A DNA stretch of 64,000 nucleotides from Malaya genurostris (taxonomy: Eukaryota; Arthropoda; Insecta; Diptera; Culicidae), in NCBI RefSeq assembly GCF_030247185.1, contig NC_080572.1, positions 296,222,314 through 296,286,313 of the forward strand, read 5' to 3'. Every line of letters starts with the position of its first letter. Within the stretch, counting starts at the first letter, position 1. Below are positions 44,851 to 56,680 of the stretch, one piece after another. Below the pieces are notes generated by a model. The model was not told where the DNA came from and made no database searches. It saw only the letters and a program-made list of their open reading frames with translations. The translations under genes and the position numbers were made by a program.

Positions 44851-47070
44851 TAAGCTTTCTGCACTTGATGGTGGCGCGTTTTACTTAATGGGACGGAAAA
44901 GCACAGTCTGCCACTGCATTCTACGAGTTTGTGTGTGCTCCCGTATGTGATGGATGGTGAATTGAGACAAAAGTTTGCTTGAAGCTTAAGTTTCGTGTTC
45001 CATACAAAAAAATAAATTTCGCCATCCTACCATGTTTAGTAGGCCGACGGTTCCAGGGAACGTGATCGTGTTCACAAAGCAGGTTTAATCCTTTTCCCCA
45101 TTGTGCCTGTTTAAATGTTGTTCATTTTCGTCCTTTCGGCTGTCTCCATGAATAATAAATCGATTGTGTTCTATCGTTGAATCTCGGAACAAAATCTAGC
45201 CCATGCCTCAACCATTTCATGTCCTTTGAGAAAATTTTGTGTATTATTACCATTTACTTCCCGAGTTGAAAATAGTACAGACTGTCCAACAATTTGGTTG
45301 TAACATTTGTAAACAATCGATTTATTTATCGATTTTGTTTATTTGAAGCAAAAAAGCTCATAACTGAGCATGAAAGGGTTAACCAATGAATGGGTGGAAT
45401 ATTAGTTTTTCGCCACTTGAGCAGGCACACCTCTATTCGTAGCACACAAAGCCCATCGATCCTTCGAGGATCCGGAAACAATAGGGTGAAAATCAGTCCA
45501 CAAGTGGAAAACACTTAACATCCCTTCGTCAGTATATGGAACCTCCATCAGGTGTTATTTCCCCGTCGGAAGTGTGTGCCAGCAAAAGACCCCTAAACGA
45601 TTCTCGTATTCAGAAACGACGATGTCCTGGTGGGCGGGGAAACACAGATGGGTCGGCCTGATCCGGTGGTGATTGCGTCTTTGTAGATCAGCTTTATCGC
45701 TGCCGAACGGCGGGTAAAACATTGGAACCCATGAATAAGCATCAGGATAAATATGGAGACGAACAGATAGCGATTATACGGGCTCTATTAAACGAGCGAA
45801 AATGAATCACAACTTCGGTGTAAGAGGATTGGAACTCTCTATCTCTCTCTCTAGCTCTATCTCGGTCGGTCTGTTGTTTCCTCCGATGAGGACCCACTTT
45901 TTCCAGCAAAGTGCAAAGAACCGGGTGTAATAAAGTTATGCGAACGGCTCGGAAAAGAATCCGTTCCCAATGAGATTCGTCCGTATTTTTTTTTGCATTC
46001 TCACCGCGTCAACTCCTTCCTTTGAAAGCATCGGTTTCAGCATACATATATCTGATTAGGGGGATGAAGCTATCGGTCTGATGGAATACGCTTGTTCGGA
46101 ACGGTTTTACTATAGTTGAGAAAATCTGTGTCCCACTGTGGAGTCTCTGGTGAATTTCAAAGAACTTTTTACATTTTCGTTCAATGTTCTGCCGAAGGGC
46201 TGCTTCCAATCCCGCTGGAAGCAGCTAGGCATCAAAGCATGAAACGGCTCTGTCTGACAATGTTGGCAACGTTGCTTCATTGCTTCCCGTTTCCGGAGAG
46301 CTTTTCTTTCTGATGATGGTTCGTGATATGATATCGGGAATCGCGAGCGAAAAAAAAATCTAAGTTGATTACATAATTGATTGAGTTTGATCAAATCCGA
46401 TTGAGAGATTTTTACATGATGGTTGCTGTGAATGGTTCCCATTTTTTTTATGCTGAATGCACTTTGCTACTGGAATTTTGAAGAATCTGAAAATTTCGCT
46501 ATCTGGGATAATGGAATGAAAGCGGTCTCGAGCGAAACGATCTCTGATTGCCTTCTTTGCCCTTGGATTTTTACAAGGCATCATAGGAAATGACGTCGCA
46601 GAGTGTGTTGAAAAATGTTTACTCGAGAGGTTCACTTTCGTTTGTTTTTGAAAAGAATCAAAAGAGGCTAACAGGAAGGGTAAATAGTGGCACTCAGCAG
46701 CATTTATACTAGAGAGTTTTTGAGTCGTTTTTAATTGAATCGCTGCAGTGATTACGAATCGCCAGAATTATTAGTTCGAACTGAGGGAAACGATTTCGCT
46801 TTTGGATTCCCAGACCCAGAAGCAATAGAATTCTACAACATTTCTTAGGCCGAGAACCCGACATGAATCAGCCACCTTCAGAACGAATTGACTCAAGCGG
46901 AACATTCTTCTGATTATTTGAAGATTTGGAGATCCAAAAGCTTGAATGAGTCATGTTTCACATCGTTTTTTGTGCATATGTTGAATCGAGCATTTTGTTC
47001 TCACTGAACTTTCCATAATGTTCGATAAGCCATAATGTTGCTACTGAAAATATTTTTAAAGCTTGTTGCA
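44851..47070. other. unassigned DNA, locally GC-richer
   Basis: No coding exon was recognised. A short TCTCTATCTCTCTCTC run lies near 45838. The open frames at 46009-46635 have no domain and overlap one another on opposite strands. Confidence 0.5.
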
Positions 47071-47301
47071 CTTCTACTGTGTCTGACTGGCGTTTTAGAG
47101 TGACTAAAACAAGATTCAGAGTGGCTAAATGGTAGCGCGTATGCACGGAATGCATAATAACGCGTCCTGTCTCTGAGCGTATCTTTTTCCATTAAATCAT
47201 CTTTTCTGTTAGTTTTTCATTCATTTGGCTTCTCCAATGTATGTTTCCACTCAGTCATTGCAAAACTGAACTTAGTTATGGCGGCTTTACGTCAAACCAA
47301 C
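47071..47301 (+). repeat. tRNA-like repeat, single copy
   Basis: It contains a tRNA-like part (47115-47178) whose T arm has lost about 8 bases, and the same 3' body as the palindrome at the window's right end: CTTCTCCAATGTATGTTTCC then ACTCAGTCATTGCAAAACTG. It ends with GTTATGGCGGCTTTACGTC. Here it is a single copy in one orientation. Confidence 0.65.
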
Positions 47302-48036
47302 TAAAAAAAATTATTAAATCTTTTTATCTAATGGTAAACAACTAAATTTCGCAGGTCAATTGTAGCAATACAGTGAACTTGAATTTCCAAAACTTGTCTC
47401 TGTGATTCCACTTGAAGCTGCCTCGAATTTTATGTATTTGATGTTTGATTTTACGGTCTGTTGTTCTACTAAATGGAAACATCCGATTTATAATCTATTT
47501 TCAAAACAACAATTTATACGTTCTTTGCTGAACACTCTCTTCAAATTCACACTTGAATGTTGCAAAATCAGATTAAAATTTTGCTTTAGTTCTATAGTTC
47601 ATGTATTACGAAATTCTACCAAATTCCTCCATTAAGAGCTGTAAAAAGGCGATAAATCCACGTTACAATGCTGAAACTGGCTTTTTTTCGTTCATTTTCG
47701 GTATTAAAGGTTCTCTGCACAATATACGATTGGAAAAGCACGACTTTGAAGCATCTATTGTCGATTGAACATATGGATTCAGTTTTCATAACTTGCGAGC
47801 GGAGCTTGGAATAGTATTTATTCTTCGTTATTTTCGTCTGTTTTGAAACGTATAAAACGGCTCACCAGCTGGGAAGGAAGAAAAACCGGATATGTTTGAT
47901 GTAATAAGCGCTTTATTTTGCGAAATTCCTCAATTTAGATCAGCTAGCCTTTGAGAGAGTCGATATTCATCCATAAGGTTGATTTTTACAATGAATTATC
48001 GTAATTCGAGTATTGCTCGATTAGTTTTGAGATATA
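47302..48036. repeat. unassigned DNA with decayed R3-type MITE
   Basis: At about 47670-47880, ATTCTTCGTTATTTTCGTCT and GCAAGCGGAGC-like strings resemble the hAT-like family R3 in the orientation of the 39-kb copy, heavily decayed. Nothing else was recognised. Confidence 0.4.
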
Positions 48037-48559
48037 AAGGGTGATTATTTTGCTGGTATCTTGTTGGCAACACTGTTTTTGACAGATCTCGCGTGAATCG
48101 TGTCTTGTGTCATTGTCAAAATTGTTCAGTTTGATCTACAATTTAATTATGAACCGATGTTTGGTATATAATTTAATTATGAACGGCCGCTCGCAAAGTT
48201 GGAGCAAGATCCACTTTTTTATCGGATAATTGTGTTCAGCGACCAAGCTCATTTCTGGTTAAATGGATACGTCAACAAGCAAAATTGCTGCATCTGGAGT
48301 AAAGACTAGCCAGAAGTATTGCAAGATCTACCAATGCATCCCAAAAAGTCACTGTTTGGGCGGCCGATAAGTTGGAGATAGTGTGCCAAAATTGAACCTC
48401 AAGCATGGGCCATCTAAAGCGGAGCCGTGGCCAAAATTTGCATGAAATCATTTTCAAACCTTAAATTATATCGAATTCAATGAATCAGATTTCATCAATT
48501 TTCTCAAATTTTGTGTAGGTTTTAAAATCAAATCCCATATCTCTTAAAAAATCTCCCTC
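48037..48559 (+). pseudogene. DD41D mariner deletion derivative
   Basis: The ends AAGGGTGATTATTTT and GAGGGAGATTTTTTAAGAG (right end, other strand) stand next to TA and match the DD41D element at 62.4 kb. The remaining code reads LFYRIIVFSDQAHFWLNGYV then NKQNCCIWSKD (first block), a stop, LQDLPMHPKK, and after a large deletion MGHLKRSRGQNLHEIIFKP, the C-terminus. The second and third catalytic blocks are deleted. Confidence 0.75.
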
Positions 48560-48807
48560 TAGGAACAACTATTTCAATACATCAGTAACAAATGTCATAC
48601 AGTGGAGTGTTTTAAATGGTACACGAATACTTTGTCATTCGAGTCTACTTGTTCTATTCACGAAGATATCTTGATAAAATTTTCTTGTCATGCCAAAACA
48701 TTTCGAAGCAAGTAATCGCTTGATTTTTTTGAGAAAACTAAATACATCGTCAACTTTCGATTAGACCAACATCGAATGAATGAGCCATCTGCTGTTTAAA
48801 CCCCCAA
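48560..48807. other. unassigned DNA
   Basis: Nothing recognised. Confidence 0.5.
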
Positions 48808-51056
48808 AGATTTCTGCATGCCCTCATACACCTTCGCTTCTTTTCGGCGACTATAATCAATCTCAAAACATGTCTTTTTGATGGTTTGCATTTTCACGGT
48901 TTCAGTCAGGTTAACAATGTACTCAACAGAAATGACCGCTTACTGGATCTCGTTTTTGCAAACGAAGCTGCCACATCGTTAACTACTATCTCCTTGCCAA
49001 TTGAACCTCTAACGAATCTCGATGCTGACCCGGCAATTAAAATCATATTCAGATTGCCAACTCCAGTAGTTTATGAAGAGCCTACCATTTCACATGATCC
49101 CGATTTTCGTCGAGCTGATTACAATGCACTGAACGAGCTACTTTCTTAGACTAACTGGAATGCTATCGATTCCTCTACAAACGTTAATGAAGCTGTTGAA
49201 TATTTCTGTACAGTAATAGATCATGCTGTTTCCCGTACTGTTCCTGCCAGACGACCTTCGCAAAACCCTCCCTGGTCAAATCTTCGTTTACGAGCATTGA
49301 AACGCGCTCGTTCAGCAGCTCTTCAGAAATACTGCAACTGTCGGTCTCCGTATTTCAAACACCAGTTCAACATTAGAAGCAATAGATATCGTCACTACAA
49401 TTCCTTTATTCTCAGTACGTTGAACGGATCGAGCAAAGCCTTCGTCGTGAACCCAAACTGTTTTTGTCGTTTTAATTCTTGGAAAATGAGACAGCCAACA
49501 ATGAAATCGAAAAGTGCTATCTGTTTGCTCACCATTTCAAGCATGCATCTCATGAACGATGCGCCACAACAACGCAGATTGATGAAGCAACAGCTGGATT
49601 ACCGCGAGACGAATTTAGTTTCGAGTTGCCTTACATAACGCAGGATATGAACAAACTAAAGCTATCATTTGCTGCTGGTCCTGATGGAATTCCTTCGTCT
49701 GTGCTTAAGCGCTGTTTATCCGTCTTGAGTTACCCGTTAGCAATGCTATTCAATCTTTCGATTCAACAAAGTGAGTTTCCTACGTGTTGGAAGTCGTTTT
49801 TTATGTTTCCGGTTCCCAAAAAAAGGCGACAAGTGCAATATTGCTAATTACCGAGGAATTACTTGCTTGTGCGAATGCTCAAAATTGTTTGAGATCATTG
49901 TCAACGACATCTTGTTCGTCTGCTGCAGTAATTATATTGACACCCAGCAGCACGGATTTTTCCCTAATCGTTCCGTGTCGACAAATCTCTTGCAGTTCAC
50001 TTCGAACTGTATACGGAACATGGACCGAGGCCTGCAGATTGATGCGGTTTATATTGACCTTAAAGCGGCATTTGACCGGGTTGGTCACGGAATTCTCCTA
50101 AAAAATAGAGGTAATTATAATCTATACACGAGGAGTTGCATGATTTAAGTCTTATTTGACGAATCGCTTTGTTCGGATTAAAATTGGATCTTCGACATCG
50201 GAGACCTTCACGAATCTTTCGGGAGGGCCTCAAGGTAGTATCCTTGGTCCGTTACTGTTCTCTATCTTCATTAATGATGTATCAACCTCGTTTAATCCCT
50301 GGTATGCCGTTTATTCTATGCTGACGACACAAAACTTTTCAAAATTATTTAAAGTCTCTTAAATTGCCTGGAGTTGCAAAAAAATGCTTGATGCATTTGA
50401 AATATGATGTACCAAGAAATTTTTTAAACTGAGTATCGAAAAATGCAGTGTTATTTCTTTTCATCGAAAATATGCACCAATAGTATTCGATTACAAAATC
50501 GCGGGACACACGCTAACGCGAAGAGAACATGTGAAAGATCTCGGTGTGATTCTTGATCGCGAAATAACCCTCAAACTTTGCTACGAAAATATTATTTGCA
50601 AAGAAAACCGGCAATTGGGATTCATATTTAAAATTTCCTCCGAGTTTCGTGATCTATTGTGCATACGATCATTATACTGCTCGCTGGTACGGTCAGTGCT
50701 AGAATCGAACGCGATTGTTTGGTGTCCATATCATTTAAATTGGATATTGAGGATTGAAGCAGTGCAACGCAAATTTGTGAGATACGCATTGAGACTTTTA
50801 CCGTGGAACGAACCCATACAGCTACCGTCATATGAGGATCGTTGCCGTCTCTTAAGCATAGAAACCCTTGGAATAAAGAAGGACATATGCTCAAGCTACA
50901 TTCGCAGCTACATTCTCCAATTCAACTATTTTGCTGAGTTTTTTTTTTATTTTAATTTGTCGTCCAATTTGTTTTATCGTTAGCTACTTGACCTTTTTCG
51001 TGTTGTGTTCCATGATCATTTAGCCTAAGCTGAATAATTTTTAGTTTAGTTTAGTT
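48808..51056 (+). pseudogene. old copy of the 2.3-kb LINE family
   Basis: It begins inside the endonuclease at PHTPSLLFGDYNQSQN. Blocks follow in order with stops and frame changes: LLDLVFANEAATSLTT, FRRADYNALNELLS, KLSFAAGPDGIPSS, ANYRGITCLCECSKLFEIIV, IDLKAAFDRVGHGILL, a deletion and frameshift, NLSGGPQGSILGPLLFS, and the catalytic FYADDTKLFKII in another frame. The C-terminal region ends near 50985 and a TTTAG-rich tail near 51040. It is close in residues to the intact copy at 2.4-5.3 kb, an older insertion of the same family. Confidence 0.8.
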
Positions 51057-51084
51057 TATTCATTAGGACACCTATCGGATAGAA

Positions 51085-51665
51085 GTCTGTTACTCTCGAT
51101 CGGATACGGGTTAGGTTCGAGTTTCAAAAATTTCTGTCTATCAGTAGGATCGTAGTAATAACCACACACTTAAAACAACCCTGTGATTTTACATCTTTTT
51201 AAATGCACATAAATGGAGCGTCGCAGCTCACGCAAATTTATGTCGAAGAACATTTAATATTGTGTCTAAAACTCCATGACATGAAATTCATTGAAATAAA
51301 AAAAAAAGAATACTGATAGCAACCGACGCGACTTGAACCGAGAATCATTGGAACGCAAGTACGTCTGTTAGTCGACTGAGCCACAGAACTTGGTTGGTAA
51401 AAGGTGCGTTTGGTTGGTAAAAGGTGCATTTAAATTCATACAGTCGCATCTGCTAGAAGAACGCAAGTTACAGTCGAAACCAGTAAAATTCAAGCTCATC
51501 TAACATTAAGTCATTACAAATAAAATTTTCCGTCATTTGACAAATTAGGTCTTTATGAATTACATCAAATGAGGGATTAAGTCACCTGTAAAATTCAAAT
51601 TTTTTTGGAGTGCATGCAAAGGTTCTGTACGCTATTAATCGACTGTGAAAGTCCTTCGAAACAGA
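51085..51665 (+). mobile_element. SINE family S2 split by a T-MITE
   Basis: The left half ends ATCAGTAGGATCGTAGTAAT and the right half resumes ATGCAAAGGTTCTGTACGC at 51614. The copy at 56522-56680 reads straight through this point (GTAGCACCAGCCATGCAATG). The insert occupies about 51163-51613. Confidence 0.6.
51163..51613 (-). mobile_element. T-MITE with tRNA-like core, copy 3
   Basis: The left end ACACACTTAAAACAACCCTG with TGTGATTTTACATC matches, inverted, the right end of the copies at 8.0 and 8.8 kb. On the minus strand the core reads TCTGTGGCTCAGTCGACTAA (A box) and TCTCGGTTCAAGTCGCG (B box). The other end is TGCACTCCAAAAAAATTTG on the minus strand. A short local duplication TTGGTTGGTAAAAGGTGC lies inside. 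Confidence 0.65.
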
Positions 51666-51678
51666 AATTTTAAAAATG

Positions 51679-52268
51679 TACACTCTTAGAAAAAATAAAA
51701 TTTGCGCTTGACGTAAATTCAAGCATGCCGTAATTTCTTCGGCGATGACACAATATTACATCTCCTAACATCAGGGATGCCAGGTAAAAATTTCAAATAT
51801 CTGCAGGCAGGGTCTGTAAATCTGAAAAAAAAATCGGCAGTCAGCAAGTATGTCTTGCTGGCAGCAATTTCTATATAAATTATGACACGCAAAACTTGGC
51901 GAGCAAAAAAAAAAAAAAGGTCGCGGAAATTTCAAAAGTCTTGTAAATATAGACGAAAGTCTGCGAGAATTTCAAAAATCTGCACAACAAAAAATGTCTG
52001 CAGCACTATACCCCAAATCTGCAGATTTACAGACAAATCTGCAGATTCACAGACAAATCTGCAGATTTACAGACAAATCTGCAGACCTGGCATCTCTGCC
52101 TAACATATAAAAATAAACTTTGCGTCTGTATCGATGTAAGCTTCAGCTACATTAACTGTGAAGTTACTGATATGACTAATCTTTACATGCTTTGAATTGT
52201 GAATGTAAGTCAATCGCGACGCTCCATTTATGTGCATCTATAAAGATGTAAATTTTTCTTAGTGTGTA
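51679..52268 (+). mobile_element. MITE family M, copy 2, with nested hAT MITE
   Basis: TACACTCTTAGAAAAAATAA at left faces, on the other strand, TACACACTAAGAAAAATTTA at right. Outside the nested insert it aligns inverted with 21457-21750. Its right 60 bp, including GCGACGCTCCATTTATGTGC and ATCTATAAAGATGTAAA, is also shared with the T-MITE right ends. Confidence 0.75.
51772..52098. mobile_element. hAT-like MITE with exact 8-bp duplication
   Basis: The ends are CAGGGATGCCAGGT and, on the other strand, CAGAGATGCCAGGT. CCTAACAT flanks both sides (51764-51771 and 52099-52106), and the homologous MITE at 21.6 kb has that site once, uninterrupted. Inside, a 20-bp unit CAAATCTGCAGATTTACAGA is repeated about three and a half times at 52016-52086. 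Confidence 0.85.
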
Positions 52269-52334
52269 CAAAAGGAATGTAATGCCTAGACTTTGCTTTG
52301 CTAAGATTACTTTGAAAAACCATAATGTAATTTT

Positions 52335-53340
52335 TATCTTTCCTATATAAAAAGGCTATGCGTTCATTGTGAAACCCGACTGAGGCCCGGAGGCCGAGTT
52401 TCATATACCATTCGTCTCAGTTCATCGAGTACGCAAAATATCTGTGTAACAGGGTAAAATTTGCAAAAAAAGTAAAAAAAAGTGCACTCGATTTTCTCAG
52501 AGACCGCATTACCGAACTACCGACTCTCCTCAACTCAGATTCAAATGATAGGCCATATAGTCCCAAAGCATGCTATTAAATATAAACCTGATCCGACTTC
52601 AGGTTCCGAAGTAACGGGGTACAGTGTATCAAAAAAGAAAAAAAGTGCACTCGATTTGCTCAAAGACCGCTGAACCAATTTTCACAAATATAGGTTCAAA
52701 TGAAGCCTATCAAATTTCAACCGGATACGATTCCCGGTTCCGGAATTACAGGCTGATAAGTATGAAAATTTTATTTGCAAGAGTGAGTTTTTGTACATGA
52801 AATGTCAACTAATAAAATTTATCAATTTAGCTGGTTTGGTTAGTTGACGGCCAAATACCATGATTTTGGCTGTACTGGATCTTCGTTTCCTGTCCCGGAA
52901 GTACCGAGGAAAGTGATCGTTGTGATTTTCACAAACTTTCATTTAATTGAAAGGTAACATATTATGTTCTCATATTTAATTGTAGAATTTCGTCCGGATT
53001 CGACTTCCGGCTCCGAAAATATAATGTTAAGTTTGTATGAACTGCATTTAGAGCGATACTGAAAAAAAATGATAAAACTCTAGAAATAAACTAAAAATTT
53101 TTTCAGAGACGGCAGACTAGAATTTCACAAATTTAGACTCAATTGAAAAGTTTGAATGTCTCATAGTCTTGCATTTTGCACTTCTCATCTTGGGCAATAT
53201 TCGAAAACAGGATTGTGAATCGAAACCCGTCAATTCGTCTAGATCAGAAAATATGTGTGTATTTGAAAATTTATGTGACAAATAATGTCATCAGAAGTAA
53301 TAGTCGAAAAACCAGGACAGGAAACATGCATCAATATGAT
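52335..53340 (-). repeat. R1-type repeat, partial copy
   Basis: It starts with the R1 end in reverse (GAGGCCCGGAGGCCGAGTTT, then ATATACCATTCGTCTCAGTT) and continues with modules containing GATCCGACTTCAGGTTCCG, ATACGATTCCCGGTTCCGG and GATTCGACTTCCGGCTCCG. These three near-repeats lie 130-260 bp apart. No protein recognised. Confidence 0.6.
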
Positions 53341-53433
53341 CTATATAACCAGGGGTGGAAATAAACATTTTTTTTATTCACAGTAAATAGAAATAGTCAG
53401 TATTATCTTTTCATATCACATATTTATTGTACA

Positions 53434-53630
<197 letters not shown>

Positions 53631-54540
53631 GCTAAAAAATGAGATCATTCTTTGTAATCGCATCACGTAAGAACGGATGTACGGATTGAGATGATTTTTT
53701 TTGTTTGATCAGTTTTTACCCCCACCGGGTTCGTACATAAAAAAAATAGGAAAATTTGCCGGAAAAGTGGGATAAATTCATACAATTGTTTTGTATGGGC
53801 AATGTAATTTTCCGATGAAATAGTCGCCAGAGATTGCTAGATCATTGATAGGTGTTTGGCGCATAACGAGTTGCATAAGTGTTTGGCCGTCGAAGAAAGG
53901 AATACTAGATCGTTGAAAGAATCTTTTGGCGCGCAACGAGTTGTGTGCGTGTGAAAACTTGATTCATGTGGTTCTTCATTTCGAGCCACGTACTTACTTA
54001 GGTATCTAAATTATTACTTGCCAAATGACTCAATGACGGAATGCATATGACTGTTCTAGAAGACCGCTGTTTGCAGGAGAAAATGGTCTGATGTCATTTA
54101 CCAGTTCATTGGTCATCGCGGGCGCAATTTTAATATATCAGAAAATGTTTGAATGAATCAATAAAAAGATTGTGCTGTAGAAGCGCTAAGGTCACACTAA
54201 GAAATTTTCCTTGCGTTTTTCTTTTTAATAATTTAGATTAGACTAAGCGCACAGTTCTGTGAAGAATGTTCAAATTTTGGTATAATATCAAATTAAAATT
54301 TTAGCGTAGTCTAAGCAACCAAAAATTTTGAAGTACCTGAAAAGTATCCACTTTATTAGAGCTCTAAAGTACGCGTAGCACTTTATGGCAACTTGCACAT
54401 ACAAAACAAGTTCTGAGAAAACTTTCTCGCTGCATAAAATCTGTACAAAGAACTGCTTCAAAGTTTTTTCTGTTTCGTCGGGTGAACATTCAAGTATTCC
54501 TTAAAAACGGATTATTCAGAATGCTTTGTATGCTGCTTAA

Positions 54541-55254
54541 GGAGGAGTAGGATCTAAATGATGCAACAAATCATTATTTTTGAGAATTTTTTTTTAGAAT
54601 TATTTTGCAACAAAATAAATTCAAATGTTTTGCATGATAAAAAATATCATTCATACAACATTTTGTAATTTTTTCGTGGAAAACTATTGAGAAATAAGCG
54701 AAAAGAACGATTTTTAACGAAAAAATCCGCAATTTTGCAGCTGTAAAACCTCCCCAAAATAACAAAAATCGAAAAGGAAAACGTTGGGGTCTGGTTTTTT
54801 ATATGTATAAAGTATGTGTAAAATTTGAAAAAAAAAATGGTTCAGTAGTTTTTGAATGACGATGGACACGAATTTTCAAAACCTGCTTTCGAGAAAAACG
54901 CGTTTAAAGTTTTATGTCTATAAAATCGCAGGAAACAATTTATTACTCTAGGGATCCCGCAGAGACTAACATTTTTCAAAAATCATGATTTTTCTTTTAT
55001 AATTTGTTATAATGAAACATTTCAAGAATGTTTTGTAAAGTTTTTAGGTCAATCGAAGCAGAAATCATGGACCTGTGCGCCGAACTCTCAATACTTCGCA
55101 ATATGAAATAAGCAAGGATGAAGGTCCATAACTTGCTGAGTTTTGTTCCGATAGGCTTGAAAATTTCATAGAATATTCTTGAAATGTTTTAGTATGAGAA
55201 AATACAAAGTAAATAATAAATAATTTTCCAAAAATGTTAGACCCTACCCGTCCC
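54541..55254. mobile_element. TTAA-flanked MITE nested in the Helitron
   Basis: TTAA stands at 54537-54540 and 55255-55258. The ends are GGAGGAGTAGGATCTAA and, on the other strand, GGGACGGGTAGGGTCTAA. It is 714 bp, noncoding and AT-rich. TTAA duplication suggests mobilisation by a piggyBac-type transposase. Its ends differ from the foldback element at 34.8 kb, so these are two families. Confidence 0.7.
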
Positions 55255-55729
55255 TTAAGCTAAATCTTTTTTTACGAGCATTTGGTTACTTGGGTCAAAT
55301 ACAAATTGTAAATATATCCTACTCTACCGAATGAACAACTCTAGAAGCGAAACTCTTCATTATTGTGTTTAGTTTATCAATTCGAAATTCTGATTAGTGA
55401 ACTTTTTTATCCTTTATGTCGAAGCCATTAGAAAGGGATCTCTGTTCAGTGCATTGACTCAAAGGATGAGATGACAATCTGTGCATTTGCTCAAATTTGC
55501 TTAACAGGATTATTTTACATTTTCACATAAATTTTTGGTGATATTTCGTTTTGAGCTAAAGCGAATGTGTGTCGAATTCTGTTGATTGTAGGTTAAGTAA
55601 TCAGAAAAATAATTAAGAGAAACGTTAACTGCTTAGTCGTTTGACAATTCTACTGTCCGAAAACATAAATTCGAACAAATAATTTTTGGGTGAGACGAAG
55701 TTCGACGGGTCAGCTAGTATTATAATGAA

Positions 55730-56040
55730 TTTTGAAACGAATGATTTTTAATAACATATATTTTGGTTTTACTTAGAGTTTAAAAAAGTCTTCATCGTTA
55801 TCAGTATCACTGCCTGATTCGGAATCAACACTTTAACGAAGTTAGGTTCGTTTCAATGCAGCTCTGTGTTCATTGAACAGGTTTGAAGTTCAAATGGCAC
55901 TTACGGTTCCGGTAATATAATGGTATAAGTCGTAAACGTTCAAACCAATTATCGCTTAATTTTCTCGCATATGGATTATCCGATATCAATAATTTTAGGT
56001 TCGTTAAGTGAGTTTATTTCGTCGGTTGCATCGAAATTCC
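55730..56040 (-). repeat. R1-type module fragment
   Basis: TTACGGTTCCGGTAATATAA followed by TGGTATAAGT and CTCGCATATGGATTATCCGA matches the module at 61870-61980. Confidence 0.5.
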
Positions 56041-56521
56041 ATGCTTCGTGATGTATTTGAAATTTATTTAGTCGTGGTGGAGTAGTATTGTCGATGAAAA
56101 CAGCTAATAATATTAACATATATGTTGCGATGAAAAATAATCATAATGATAAGAAAAACATGCCCAATCACAGTGCGTACTACGCAGCTGAATAATATTA
56201 CCCTATTTAGCTTGAATACCATACACAGAAGTAACAGGAGTTCAGGATTTAGCTGCACCAATTCAAACGCATGATTCAAATGCTGCGCTCCTGTTACTTC
56301 TATAAATCAAATTCATGTCAAATAGCGTTTTCTTTGTTTTAATCTAAATAGTGCACGAACATCATAACCAGCATCAACCAGCTGGAAGTAAAACAAAGTC
56401 TTTCGTCGCTATACTCGCTATTTGATGTGATATATTTCTTTTTACTAATTTTACATTGCGCTGTGAAAACTGTCAAATTAATATTATCAATGTGATTACG
56501 ATTCCCGGGTTGACGATTAAT

Positions 56522-56680
56522 TGCATAGGGCACTGGTCTTACAAACCAGTTGTCGTATGTTCGAGCCCCGACCTGGAAGGATTCGTAGTATCAGTAGAAT
56601 CGTAGCACCAGCCATGCAATGGTTCTGTACACTCTGAATTGGCTGCGAAGTCTGTTGAAACAGAAGGTCAAATTCCACTA
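56522..56680 (+). mobile_element. tRNA-derived SINE, family S2, best copy
   Basis: GGGCACTGGTCTTACAAACC, then GTCGTATGTTCGAGCCCC (B-box-like), a body with CAGTAGAATCGTAGCACCAG, and a 3' part GAAGTCTGTTGAAACAGAAG. The head could fold into a partial tRNA but lacks a closing acceptor stem. Confidence 0.6.

Noticed and set aside
46009..46635. Minus-strand frames of 66-110 codons
   Set aside because: No recognisable motif; overlap each other and a plus-strand frame.
52016..52086. CRISPR-like array
   Set aside because: The 20-bp units are directly tandem with no spacers, and the genome is eukaryotic.
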